The notes: generated by a model not told the origin, from the sequence alone. A DNA stretch of 41,628 nt from Promethearchaeota archaeon (GCA_030605085.1 JAUWBH010000032.1:1-41628), one strand, 5' to 3'; counted from the stretch's first letter, positions 34,359-41,628 are shown. Made by a program: numbers and translations.

Positions 34359-34397
34359 CATAATTAATTCTAAAACCTATAAATTCTCTTTTCTTTT
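34328..34397 (-). repeat. copy of the fic promoter and first codons
   Basis: This 70-bp segment matches 36348-36417 at 68 of 70 bases, same orientation. It carries about 40 bp of fic upstream DNA plus the first ten codons, placed directly before the GTPase gene. Confidence 0.9.
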
Positions 34398-34473
34398 ATA
34401 TTCTTTAATCTTTTCTTCTGTCTTTTTCATTACTTTTTTTTATCGCTCTCAATAATATTTCTTTTTTAAGTTA

Positions 34474-34896
34474 TTAATTTAAGTCTTTTAACCATTTTCG
34501 AAAAGCATTTCCAATTTCTTTCCATAGTAGCTCTTCTTTTTTAAGAGTCATTTTATCAGGATAATCAGATACAAGTATGAAATCTTTTTTTTCTTCTCGA
34601 TAGAGAGGGCTTTCGGGGCTGTAAATTTCAAGACCAGAAAGATCGTACGTCCATCTATCTATGGCCTCTATTAGATAATTTTGTTCCTTGATATTGATTA
34701 CACTTTTCAAGGCAATTTGCCTACAATTAAGACATAATAATTCATTATCGAAGTTAGATAGCTCTAAAATCCAGTTGTCTATTTCTAACTTTAATCTATA
34801 GCTACTATGGAGCCCGTAAATAATCGCTGAAAAGAAATATAATTTATCTAAAATTATTTCTTTACAACCCGAGCATAAATTTTCCTTATTTTTCAT
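34474..34896 (-). CDS. small protein with two CxxC pairs
   Basis: The 140-residue protein is not recognised. C8/C11 (LCSGCKE) and C55/C58 (LLCLNCRQ) could form one zinc site joining two similar halves, since each CxxC is followed by a helix and a W-x-x-(E/D)L segment (IDNWILELSNFD and IDRWTYDLSGLE). This suggests an internal duplication. It lies between the 144-residue protein (63 bp upstream) and the copied fic leader. Possible adaptor of the cassette. Confidence 0.5.
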   Translation of the reverse strand: MKNKENLCSGCKEIILDKLYFFSAIIYGLHSSYRLKLEIDNWILELSNFDNELLCLNCRQIALKSVINIKEQNYLIEAIDRWTYDLSGLEIYSPESPLYREEKKDFILVSDYPDKMTLKKEELLWKEIGNAFRKWLKDLN

Positions 34897-34959
34897 ACCA
34901 ATTTAATAGTTTCTTTTTTATATAATATTTTAGTAAACGATTATATTACGCAATTACTA

Positions 34960-35394
34960 TTAGAACAAGTCATCATCAAAGAGATTTATTCCTTCTTTTA
35001 GGATGATTATCTTTAGTTCAATAGCAACATCCAAGAATTTTATCATTGAATTTGGTATATTAATAGCATTATTCAGAGACATAATCTCTCTATTCAAGTC
35101 TTTATTTTCGTTTGAATAATTTAATGCTTTTTTAGTTAACATTAGTTCTTTTAGGAAGAAAAGCTTATTTTCTTCCCAATCTTCATACAACTCAAAAAGT
35201 TTTTCGTAAGATTGAGACGCTCTATAAATCAATTCAATTACGTAATCTGAGCCTGTAAATCCTTTCTTTTCGCAGAAATCAATGATTCTTGAGTCCACTT
35301 TAACCCATTCCAATTTTTCGCGGTCGGTCATAGACTTAAAACTTTTTCGTTCCGATTTTTTGCCTTCTAACTGAGTTCTCGTTCTTTTTTCCAT
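34960..35394 (-). CDS. small helical protein of the signalling cassette
   Basis: The 144-residue protein is not recognised. The N-terminus is Lys/Arg rich and disordered (MEKRTRTQLEGKKSERKSFK), followed by helices DREKLEWVKVDSRIIDFCEK, YRASQSYEKLFELYEDWEEN and a C-terminal helix ending in an acidic FDDDLF. KKGFTGSDYVIELI could be a small helix-turn-helix-like element. It starts 93 bp after fic on the same strand. Function unknown; it may be a target or regulator of the Fic enzyme. Confidence 0.45.
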   Translation of the reverse strand: MEKRTRTQLEGKKSERKSFKSMTDREKLEWVKVDSRIIDFCEKKGFTGSDYVIELIYRASQSYEKLFELYEDWEENKLFFLKELMLTKKALNYSNENKDLNREIMSLNNAINIPNSMIKFLDVAIELKIIILKEGINLFDDDLF

Positions 35395-35487
35395 GATAAG
35401 CTTCAGCTTTTTCCATTAACCAATTTTAATTTTATTTGGCTAGATTTTTTTTGAATTCTATTTAATTTAATTTAATTTGATTTAATC

Positions 35488-36378
35488 TTAAGACTGATCA
35501 ATATAATTTGTGCAAAACCAATCTACAAAAATAATTTCGTTGCCTTTTAGTTCGAAACCTAATTGTGCTTTCTCTAACGCGTTATAGTACAGCTTTTTAG
35601 TATCTGCCGAAATGTTGAACATAAGACAATTGTTTTTGTGCAGAATGTAATTCATTATTAAGCGCGATGTTCTACCGTTTCCGTCAAGAAAAGGATGGAT
35701 TTTTACGAAACGATAACTCGTTAAGCAAGCAAGCAACACGGGGGTAATAACCTTTTTATTTCGAGCGTACCACTTAAACAATTCGTTAAGTAACGGGACA
35801 ACCTTATCCGGAGAAGGTGGGACGAAGTCGCTACCAGAAATAAAGACGCGCTCCTTTCTAACGATTCCGGCAAATAAATTTTTATGAGGGTGCGCCGAAA
35901 AAAGTGTTTCGTGCCACTTCTTTACTAAGTCCATAGATAGCTCAGAATCCGTAGATATCAAATCTTCGAAACATTTCATGTGACGTTGCGCTTCTTGAAT
36001 GTCTCTTAATGGTTTGCTAATTGGAACGCTTTTCTCTTTTATGGCAAGCTCGGTTTCTCGTAGCGACAGAGTTGAGCCCTCTATTTTTTGCGAATCGTAA
36101 GTGAATCTTACGCCGAAATTTTCGAGGTTTTTTTCCTTGAGAGAGACAGGTTGCTGATTCAATGTTTTTGCGTGCTCGTTTTTAATTTCTAAGATATTTA
36201 AGGACCACCGCTTTTTGAAGATTTCAATTATAAATCGTTCCGTTACATAGTTGAAGTCTTGAGGAAATTGGGTAAAACCTAATTCTCTTTCGAAAACTTC
36301 GACGCTTCCCGGGACTTCGTAAGAATACGACAAATAAAATCTCTTGGAACCTTCTACTGTTCTTTGAACAATTTTCAT
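35488..36378 (-). CDS. fic: Fic-domain protein with N-terminal inhibitory motif
   Basis: Fic enzymes transfer AMP, usually from ATP, onto target proteins. The 296-residue protein has the complete active-site motif HPFLDGNGRTSR (228-239), including the catalytic His and the anion-holding GNGR. SQKIEG at 96-101 fits the inhibitory (S/T)xxxE(G/N) motif of class II Fic proteins, in which the Glu blocks ATP binding, so activity is probably self-restrained. Residues about 1-90 form an extra N-terminal region; no C-terminal winged helix is evident. It follows the ubiquitin-like gene by 68 bp. The UMP/phosphocholine variants of Fic cannot be excluded. Confidence 0.88.
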   Translation of the reverse strand: MKIVQRTVEGSKRFYLSYSYEVPGSVEVFERELGFTQFPQDFNYVTERFIIEIFKKRWSLNILEIKNEHAKTLNQQPVSLKEKNLENFGVRFTYDSQKIEGSTLSLRETELAIKEKSVPISKPLRDIQEAQRHMKCFEDLISTDSELSMDLVKKWHETLFSAHPHKNLFAGIVRKERVFISGSDFVPPSPDKVVPLLNELFKWYARNKKVITPVLLACLTSYRFVKIHPFLDGNGRTSRLIMNYILHKNNCLMFNISADTKKLYYNALEKAQLGFELKGNEIIFVDWFCTNYIDQS

Positions 36379-36417
36379 CTTAATTAAGTCTAAAACCTAT
36401 AAATTCTCTTTTCTTTT
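36348..36417 (-). repeat. original fic promoter and start, duplicated at 34328
   Basis: This 70-bp segment contains fic codons 1-10 and about 40 bp upstream. The source direction is inferred from the intact gene here and the stop-terminated piece at 34328. Confidence 0.9.
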
Positions 36418-36446
36418 CTTCTGAAGTTTTGAGAATAAAAACTTTT

Positions 36447-36782
36447 TCAACCACCACTCATCATAACCATAATCAAGACGCAATCTTCTTTAGGTCTTAT
36501 TCTTAAATCTACAAATTTTGAGATTTCCTTCAAGATTTTTCTTTTAAAGATTAAGTGGATGAATAGGTAAGGGTTCATTTTATAAGCGCTTAAGAGAGTT
36601 TTTTTAATTTCGCATACGGTTTTGTTAGGATCGAGCTTAATCAACTTAATCGCACTCTCAGAGGGGAACCCGGTACACCTAAATTGGTACTCGTGCTTGA
36701 TGGTCTTAGGAGTGTTATATATATTGTTGCTTGAATTTTTAAAGAACGTGTTTTTTTCTGTTAATTGGTTTAAATATTTCAT
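36447..36782 (-). CDS. ubiquitin-like protein ending in Gly-Gly
   Basis: The 111-residue protein has a polar N-terminal tail of about 30 residues and a beta-grasp domain. TVCEIKKTLLSAYKMNPYLF matches the ubiquitin helix and loop (TIxxVKxKIxxxxGIPP), IHLIFKRKILK matches RLIFAGKQLE, and VDLRIRPKEDCVLIMVMMSGG ends like [21 protein letters not shown]. The C-terminal SGG is already exposed, so no protease is required before activation. No E1, E2 or deubiquitinase gene lies in the window. It sits between the TPR-GTPase (110 bp) and fic (68 bp). Conjugation to targets is inferred; a sulfur-carrier role is an alternative. Confidence 0.7.
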   Translation of the reverse strand: MKYLNQLTEKNTFFKNSSNNIYNTPKTIKHEYQFRCTGFPSESAIKLIKLDPNKTVCEIKKTLLSAYKMNPYLFIHLIFKRKILKEISKFVDLRIRPKEDCVLIMVMMSGG

Positions 36783-36892
36783 TTTATTTACGCCTCTTGT
36801 ATTTAATTTTCTTTTTAATTTCTTTTTTTATTATTATTTTCTAATAAAGTTTAAAAATTTCATTTTTAATTTTCTTTTAAAAATTACGATTA

Positions 36893-39301
36893 TTACGAGA
36901 ATAGAAATTTAATTCGCTCGCCAAAGTTTAGGTGCTTCAACGCCGATTCAGAATAATTATTTCGGTAATTATACAAGCTGGTGACGCAAATTTCGTAATT
37001 TATAGGGGTATTAAGCGTCTTAATTTTTTTAATCAAAAATTCTATAGTTTCGACCGTTTCAGGAGTACCAATTACATTGGGATCGGCTTTGTGAAGGAGC
37101 ACGTATAATTTCACTAGCGAGGGCTCGTTTAAAGATTTAATTTTTTGCGTTACTTCGCCTAAATATCTAACAGCTTTTAAAAAACTTTCACATGGATCAT
37201 TTATGTCAATCACGTAAATGATCTCGTCGACATTATAAAATATCCCATGCTTATCATTTAAATACCTCTCTCTATATGCCTGTGCACCTCCAAAATCCCA
37301 CACCCAAAACTTAGTATTGTTTGCGGTATAACATTCGTAAGAAATTCCACGTGTCGCTCTATCAACTAAATTATCGTAGCAATTATTCATGAGGACGTTA
37401 AGAATAGAAGATTTCCCCGAGTTGTCGAGTCCAATAATTATTACCTTTTTCGAGTAGGTTTTACGCTCCAATTGCATTATTCCGAGCTTTTTCAGAGCTT
37501 TACGGTTTTCTGGATCTTTTCTTAAGACTTTTTTAAAAACCGCTTTCGCTTTTCCAGACTCGTGGACTTTTAAGTAGGAAGACCCAAGAATATACAACAC
37601 TGAAATTATAACATTAGGGTAATTTTTAATCGAGGGCGTATCCCTTAAACTTACGTAATGCTTACATGTATCAATTGCTTTATTGTAATTTCTGTTTTTA
37701 TAGTAGAGTTCTAGAAGATGAAAATATCCTTTTTCATAGTTTGAGTCGCACTTAATCAAATATTTGAACGCCTTAATCGCCTTTCCTATTTTATTTTTCC
37801 TTTTATAATACATGCCAAGGTTATACAGCATTCTTTTCGTGCTAGGATTTTTTTTTACAATAGACCATTTCTTTTCGATATTTTTTAGATCAACTATAAT
37901 CTCGAAAATATTATCTATTATTATCTCGAAAGTTAGCGTACGTGAAAGATTTCTAACAGATCCATTACGAATTCGATACTCATATGTTTTTTTCTTAAAA
38001 TTTAAATTCCTAAAAATAGGTTCTGAATCTGTTATTTTTTGAAATCGATTAATGGTTTCGTCGTATCGCTCTTGACTCATGTAAATATTTGCCAAATTAT
38101 ATCGTACTTGGTTGTTATGAGGTTGTAGCAAAAGAGCCTTTTTATAGCATTCAATCGCTTTTTCGCAATTCATTTTTTGGAAAAAAGCCAGTCCCATTTG
38201 ATTATAAGCATTCGAAGTCGAATTTATTATATTAGAACGATCCATAAAAAACGCGGGCTGATTTATATCAATTGGATTATTTATTTCAATTGATTTAAGG
38301 CAAGCTTCTATAGCAAGATTATATTCTTTTAAATTGTTAAAGATAAAAGCGAGATTATTTAAAGCTTCAGATTTTTGTAAATCGGACAATATCGTTAGAT
38401 TACTTCTTGATTTACAATTTACTAAGTAAGAATAAATCTCAATCGCATTTTTGTAGTCTTTTGTTAACGCGTAAATATAACCAAGGTCCAAAAAAGAATG
38501 GATATTGCTAGGGCTATATTTTATACAGAATCTAAAAATTTTGATAGCTTCGGTAATTTTGCCTTGTTCAAGAAGGGTATTGCCGAACGAATGTAATGTA
38601 GAGGCAATGTTATCCCAAATCTCAGAAAGATTAGTCCCTTCCCATTTTGAGGTTGTATTCTGCTCGAATCTGCTCCGTTCGAATAAGAATTGTAGTTCTT
38701 CCGTTTCTAAGTAATTTAAAAAACCTTCATATATTAGATAGTTTACTACAGAATCGAATCCGCTCAAAAATCGTTCTGCGATCTCCTCTTTAAATACTTT
38801 TAACGCCTTAGGATCTTTGGCGTCTACCAGTTTCTTTAGCAAAGAAAACGCCAAATTTGAGCGAAGTAAGCGCGTATCGTATCCACTTTCCTCCCACGCT
38901 TGTAGATTGCTACAATGCCCCCAAAACTCGGTCTCAGGCGTAATCGAGTGAGTCTGGTCTGGAACCGCTTTTGCATATGGACCTTGAACGATTCGATTTT
39001 GGTACAAATGCTTGTCGTAGATTTTAGAAGCTTCGTCAATAGAATCAATTTGGTCGTATTTTTTAACGTCTTTTTTATGAATATTCAATACTAAGCGTAC
39101 GCATTGGAGGAACCTTTCTCCGTTAACGTAAACGAATGTTTTCTTTCCAACCAGCTTGAGCGTTATGTAATTGTTAATTTTATATTCTTTTTTTTCGGTC
39201 ATTTTTTTATTTTTATTTATCAACCTCGCACTCGTTCCCAAGTTTTCCTTCTTTAAACTATTACCCCCGTCAATTAAATTCTCATCGCTATTAGATTCCA
39301 T
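36893..39301 (-). CDS. Asgard-type N-terminal domain + TPR + small GTPase fusion protein
   Basis: The 802-residue protein has three parts. Residues about 35-220 form a domain that begins MTEKKEYKINNYITLKL and contains ITPETEFWGHCSNLQAWEES and DTRLLRSNLAFSLLKKL, which I recall in many Lokiarchaeota proteins. About 228-610 is a run of TPRs (for example NQMGLAFFQKMNCEKAIECY). About 618-802 is a GTPase with P-loop GLDNSGKSS (624-632), TRGIS switch (650-654), VWDFGGAQAY (667-676) and HKAD (737-740). The GTPase is C-terminal, so the TPRs may present targets to it. Its ATG directly follows the stop of a 26-residue ORF; an inner ATG at codon 34 matches the usual family start. Confidence 0.82.
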   Translation of the reverse strand: MESNSDENLIDGGNSLKKENLGTSARLINKNKKMTEKKEYKINNYITLKLVGKKTFVYVNGERFLQCVRLVLNIHKKDVKKYDQIDSIDEASKIYDKHLYQNRIVQGPYAKAVPDQTHSITPETEFWGHCSNLQAWEESGYDTRLLRSNLAFSLLKKLVDAKDPKALKVFKEEIAERFLSGFDSVVNYLIYEGFLNYLETEELQFLFERSRFEQNTTSKWEGTNLSEIWDNIASTLHSFGNTLLEQGKITEAIKIFRFCIKYSPSNIHSFLDLGYIYALTKDYKNAIEIYSYLVNCKSRSNLTILSDLQKSEALNNLAFIFNNLKEYNLAIEACLKSIEINNPIDINQPAFFMDRSNIINSTSNAYNQMGLAFFQKMNCEKAIECYKKALLLQPHNNQVRYNLANIYMSQERYDETINRFQKITDSEPIFRNLNFKKKTYEYRIRNGSVRNLSRTLTFEIIIDNIFEIIVDLKNIEKKWSIVKKNPSTKRMLYNLGMYYKRKNKIGKAIKAFKYLIKCDSNYEKGYFHLLELYYKNRNYNKAIDTCKHYVSLRDTPSIKNYPNVIISVLYILGSSYLKVHESGKAKAVFKKVLRKDPENRKALKKLGIMQLERKTYSKKVIIIGLDNSGKSSILNVLMNNCYDNLVDRATRGISYECYTANNTKFWVWDFGGAQAYRERYLNDKHGIFYNVDEIIYVIDINDPCESFLKAVRYLGEVTQKIKSLNEPSLVKLYVLLHKADPNVIGTPETVETIEFLIKKIKTLNTPINYEICVTSLYNYRNNYSESALKHLNFGERIKFLFS

Positions 39302-39382
39302 TTATATTTCCTCCGAGTTGCTTTCTTCAATCAATTTTTTTAAATCTTTTTTATCCATTAACAATCCTTTCAATTCTTTCAT
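39302..39382 (-). CDS. 26-residue ORF coupled to flanking genes
   Basis: MKELKGLLMDKKDLKKLIEE plus six residues ends in TAA immediately before the GTPase ATG. Its own ATG overlaps the TGA of the phosphatase-like gene (ATGA). Overlaps on both sides suggest translational coupling. The peptide is a single charged amphipathic helix; it may be a real microprotein or simply a coupling device. Confidence 0.5.
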   Translation of the reverse strand: MKELKGLLMDKKDLKKLIEESNSEEI

Positions 39383-39819
39383 TTTACCTCAAATTTTTTA
39401 CTTTTTTTTAAATAATTTTTGAGCCACTTACTGTTCGAAAAATTTCCTCTAAATTCCCTACGATCTCCATCCTTTTTTTCTAAATAATCTAAAACACTTT
39501 TCTTAATCATATCAGTGGGAGCAAAAAACCCATGTTCTCTAATAAATTTTAGGGCATCGTCCCAATACCAATCCGGATTTTCTCTCATTAATTGACCAAC
39601 TACAATCCCCGCACTTCTACAAACGCCTCTGTCACAATGTACCAAAATTCTGCCTACATGCATGTCTTTATCGATGTTTCCATAAATGTTATCTAACTTT
39701 TTAAAAGAAATAATTTCGTTACTTTTACAAGGTACGTGAAAGTAAGCAATTGAGGGATTTATTCTATAGGAACTTCTTTGAGATAAATTTACGATAGTAG
39801 TAATCTTAAAATTGGATAT
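39379..39819 (-). pseudogene. 5'-truncated dual-specificity protein phosphatase
   Basis: ATG 39663 gives 94 residues with GRILVHCDRGVCRSAGIVVG, the Cys-X5-Arg loop of tyrosine/dual-specificity phosphatases, then a typical WDDALKFIREH helix. Upstream the same frame stays open to 39819 and reads KITTIVNLSQ and IAYFHVPC, the normal preceding strands of the fold, but no ATG, GTG or TTG occurs there and the first 30 or so residues of the domain are missing. The general-acid Asp is not clear. It is either a pseudogene, or uses a rare start codon. It overlaps the 26-residue ORF and heads the cassette. Confidence 0.6.
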
Positions 39820-39931
39820 TTAATTGTATAGATAAACAACTCGAAATTTTTACATGTCAAATTTCTCGCAATAAATTGAAGATAAACCGTTTTGACTCTG
39901 GAAAAAGTGCTTATTTTATCGACCGGTATGT

Positions 39932-40060
39932 TTAACAACAGGAATTTACATTGGTAAAACGTTTGCCGTTTACATATATATTGGTGCTACCACTTTCCAG
40001 CTTGAGCGTTATGTACTCGTTAACTTTAAATCCATAAATTAAAGGTTTTTTTGATGTATT
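39932..40060 (-). pseudogene. relic of a second N-terminal domain of the TPR-GTPase family
   Basis: A frame without start codon reads FKVNEYITLKLESGSTNIYV and NGKRFTNV before TAA. This matches residues 40-64 of the TPR-GTPase protein (KINNYITLKLVGKKTFVYVN then GERF) and is closer to the common family form than that copy. Only about 25 residues of the domain survive. It is part of the right-hand scar between the phosphatase relic and the GDPD gene. Confidence 0.65.
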
Positions 40061-40065
40061 TTATG

Positions 40066-40149
40066 CGATCCTTTGTTTTTTTTAATCGATTGTTTGTTTT
40101 TTTTAATCGATTCTTTGTTTTTTTTAATTCGATTCTTTGTTTTTTTTAC
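40066..40149. repeat. four tandem copies of a 21-bp T-rich unit
   Basis: The unit CGATTCTTTGTTTTTTTTAA (plus one base) occurs four times with one- or two-base changes. It lies between the domain relic and the right direct repeat. Each copy holds a run of eight T, so it could end plus-strand transcription. Confidence 0.8.
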
Positions 40150-40204
40150 GATTTGTATGAGAATTGAGATTGTTTATGATGAGAGTATTTAAATAAAAAA
40201 GCAA

Positions 40205-40274
40205 AAATTGTTAACATCATTACTAGATTTAGTTTTAAACGAGTATTTAATTAAACAAATACTTAATTGAACAT
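40205..40274 (+). repeat. right 70-bp direct repeat; promoter of GDPD gene
   Basis: It matches 31725-31794 at 67 of 70 bases. Here it ends two bases before the GDPD ATG, so it must hold that gene's promoter; the TTTAATTAAA block about 30-35 bp before the ATG is the likely TATA region. Confidence 0.85.
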
Positions 40275-40275
40275 T

Positions 40276-41004
40276 ATGAATAAAAGTAAAAAAAAAATTA
40301 TGATTATAGGTCATCGAGGGGCAAATAGTATCGCTCCAGAAAATACCTTAAAATCCTTTCAAATAGCAATTGATCTAGGCGCAGATTACATTGAATTTGA
40401 CATTCATAAATCAAAAGATGATGAAATTGTCATAATGCACGATGCTAACACACTCGCTACAACTGGTCATAACGGTTTAATAAGACGGATGACGCTAAAA
40501 GAATTAAAAGCGCTCGATTGTGGTGAGGGTGAAAAAATCCCCACATTGCGTGAATTGATTGAAATCGCTAAAAAAAATATAAGATTGCAAATTGAAGTGA
40601 AAGCAAAAGGGATGTCGGAGCAATTGGTTTCCATTTTAAAAGAAGAAGATCTCGTTGAATCATCTCTTATTTCGTCTTTCCAACATATTGAATTATTGAA
40701 AATTCAAAAAATCGCCCTTAACCTTAAGCTTGCTGCACTTGAACCTACTATAACAGGATGGTCGAAAAATTGGGAATATCAGAGCGATATTATTAATAAT
40801 GTAAAAACTCATAATTATTATGGTATTCATCCCAGATACCAACTAGTTGATCAAAAATTTATTGACTATGCGCACGAAAACAATATCAAAGTTAACATCT
40901 GGACTGTTAATACTAAGGTCGCAATGAATAAATTTATAAAAATGGGTGTTGATGGAATAATAACTGACAATATTCCAAGAGCTAAAAAAGTATTAAATCG
41001 TTAA
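40276..41004 (+). CDS. glycerophosphodiester phosphodiesterase
   Basis: The enzyme hydrolyses glycerophosphodiesters to an alcohol and glycerol phosphate. GHRGANSIAPENTLKSF (catalytic His and metal Glu), DYIEFDIHKSKDDEIVIMHD (metal ligands and second His), IPTLRELIEIA, LQIEVKAK, and near the end VNIWTVNTK and GVDGIITDNIP are the GDPD motifs in order. Length (242 residues) is normal for the short family. I prefer ATG 40276 to the TTG at 40267 because the family begins shortly before GHRGA. In archaea it may act on ether-lipid head groups. An acyl-CoA synthetase gene follows by 78 bp. Confidence 0.93.
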   Translation: MNKSKKKIMIIGHRGANSIAPENTLKSFQIAIDLGADYIEFDIHKSKDDEIVIMHDANTLATTGHNGLIRRMTLKELKALDCGEGEKIPTLRELIEIAKKNIRLQIEVKAKGMSEQLVSILKEEDLVESSLISSFQHIELLKIQKIALNLKLAALEPTITGWSKNWEYQSDIINNVKTHNYYGIHPRYQLVDQKFIDYAHENNIKVNIWTVNTKVAMNKFIKMGVDGIITDNIPRAKKVLNR

Positions 41005-41082
41005 AATTTTATAATAAAATATTTTAGTAACATTTCAATATAAAATTTAAAAAAAAGAGTCTTAAAAAAATTACATAAAATT

Positions 41083-41628
41083 ATGTCAACCTTAATTGAA
41101 TCCAACGGGATTAATTTTGAGAGATTATTTTCACCTAGAGCTATAGGGATTATTGGTGCATCTCTCGACCCAGCAGGGGGAGGTTTTTTCCTTAGATGTA
41201 TGAGAAATAAATTCCGTGGCCCTATTTATTTGTTTAATCCGAAATTAAGCGGTAAAGATTTGTATGGATATAAAGTTTATAATTCTATTTTAGAGATTCC
41301 TGAAGATAAACCTATAGATTATGTAATATTAGCCGTTCCCGCACGATTATGCCCGAAATTATTAGAAGAAATTGGTCAGAAAAAAGTTCCATTCGTTACT
41401 ATTTTTGCATCAGGATTTCGTGAAGTTGGAAAAGAAAATCTTGAAAAAGAAACATTAAAAGTAGCCCAAAAATATAATGTTAGGATTATTGGACCCAATT
41501 GTATTGGAGTGTATAATCCAAGTTCAAATCTTTATTTCGCCTACGATCAATCTAAAAAAGCCGGAAATTTTGGAGGAGTGTTCCAATCTGGAGGTAACGC
41601 TCAAAATATAGCTCAGCTTGCTGTTGCT
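41083..41628 (+). CDS. ADP-forming acyl-CoA synthetase, alpha-type N-terminal part (runs off the window)
   Basis: The frame is open from ATG 41083 to the window end, 182 residues. It begins with the CoA-binding Rossmann domain: LFSPRAIGIIGASLDPAGGG, FRGPIYLFNPK, IDYVILAVPARLCPKLLEEI, FVTIFASGFREVG and the second domain's IIGPNCIGVYNP and FQSGGNAQNIAQ. These are motifs of NDP-forming acyl-CoA synthetases, which couple acyl-CoA cleavage to ATP formation. The catalytic His and beta-type part would lie downstream. The substrate is not predictable from this part. Confidence 0.9.
   Translation, partial: MSTLIESNGINFERLFSPRAIGIIGASLDPAGGGFFLRCMRNKFRGPIYLFNPKLSGKDLYGYKVYNSILEIPEDKPIDYVILAVPARLCPKLLEEIGQKKVPFVTIFASGFREVGKENLEKETLKVAQKYNVRIIGPNCIGVYNPSSNLYFAYDQSKKAGNFGGVFQSGGNAQNIAQLAVA

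Noticed and set aside
36622..36912. 96-codon plus-strand hydrophobic ORF
   Set aside because: It is antisense to the ubiquitin-like gene and its upstream spacer, with no motif of its own.

Overview
The window is AT-rich archaeal chromosome, most likely from an Asgard archaeon of the Lokiarchaeia type. Reasons: archaeal ribosomal proteins eS1/S3Ae and uS15, TATA-like promoters and short leaders, a Sir2 deacetylase and a small histone-fold protein sit beside features typical of Asgard genomes. These are longin/roadblock-like proteins, a GTPase fused to TPRs behind an N-terminal domain that I recall as common in Lokiarchaeota, a ubiquitin-like protein ending in Gly-Gly, an RNase III and a Fic protein. 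No rRNA, tRNA or CRISPR array was seen.

Region 1 (1-2.05 kb) holds a GH20-like fragment colliding with a beta-helix surface protein that carries a collagen-like stalk and an internal TAG, followed by two convergent gene relics and a hairpin. Region 2 (2.05-9.75 kb) is a metabolic block: larB, a corrinoid protein/methyltransferase pair, a winged-helix/longin protein, a TPR protein, larC (interrupted by one in-frame TAG), an alkaline-phosphatase-fold protein and a NikR-like regulator. larB, larC and nikR point to nickel-pincer nucleotide cofactor synthesis under nickel control; larE and larA are not in the window.

Region 3 (10-14 kb) has a histone-like gene with a duplicated promoter segment, rubrerythrin, a decayed TnpB end, a B12-binding radical SAM protein and sir2. 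Region 4 (14.1-22.3 kb) is an accessory island between the complete sir2 and a decayed sir2 5' fragment. It contains a 1072-residue protein with two HNH-like sites, three related winged-helix-like modules and five short N-terminal repeats; a split small gene; the 3' half of a type IIG/Eco57I-like methyltransferase; a small possible regulator; a DUF4238 protein; and a dead transposase. Region 5 (22.5-31.5 kb) returns to chromosomal genes: a double-longin protein, an AidB-like acyl-CoA dehydrogenase, a TnpB 5' fragment, S3Ae, S15, an XTP/dITP pyrophosphatase, an RNase III and several small conserved-looking proteins.

Region 6 (31.65-40.27 kb) is the most unusual part. It is a one-directional cassette reading a phosphatase-like gene, a 26-residue ORF, the TPR-GTPase, the ubiquitin-like protein, Fic, two small proteins, a second GTPase with Cys pairs, and a helical protein. 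Scars rich in gene fragments and tandem repeats lie on both sides, and a 70-bp direct repeat (67/70 identical) stands at each end. A second 70-bp duplication copies the fic promoter and first codons in front of the second GTPase. The window closes with a glycerophosphodiester phosphodiesterase gene and the 5' part of an ADP-forming acyl-CoA synthetase gene. All functional calls are from reading translations by eye; no database search was possible.
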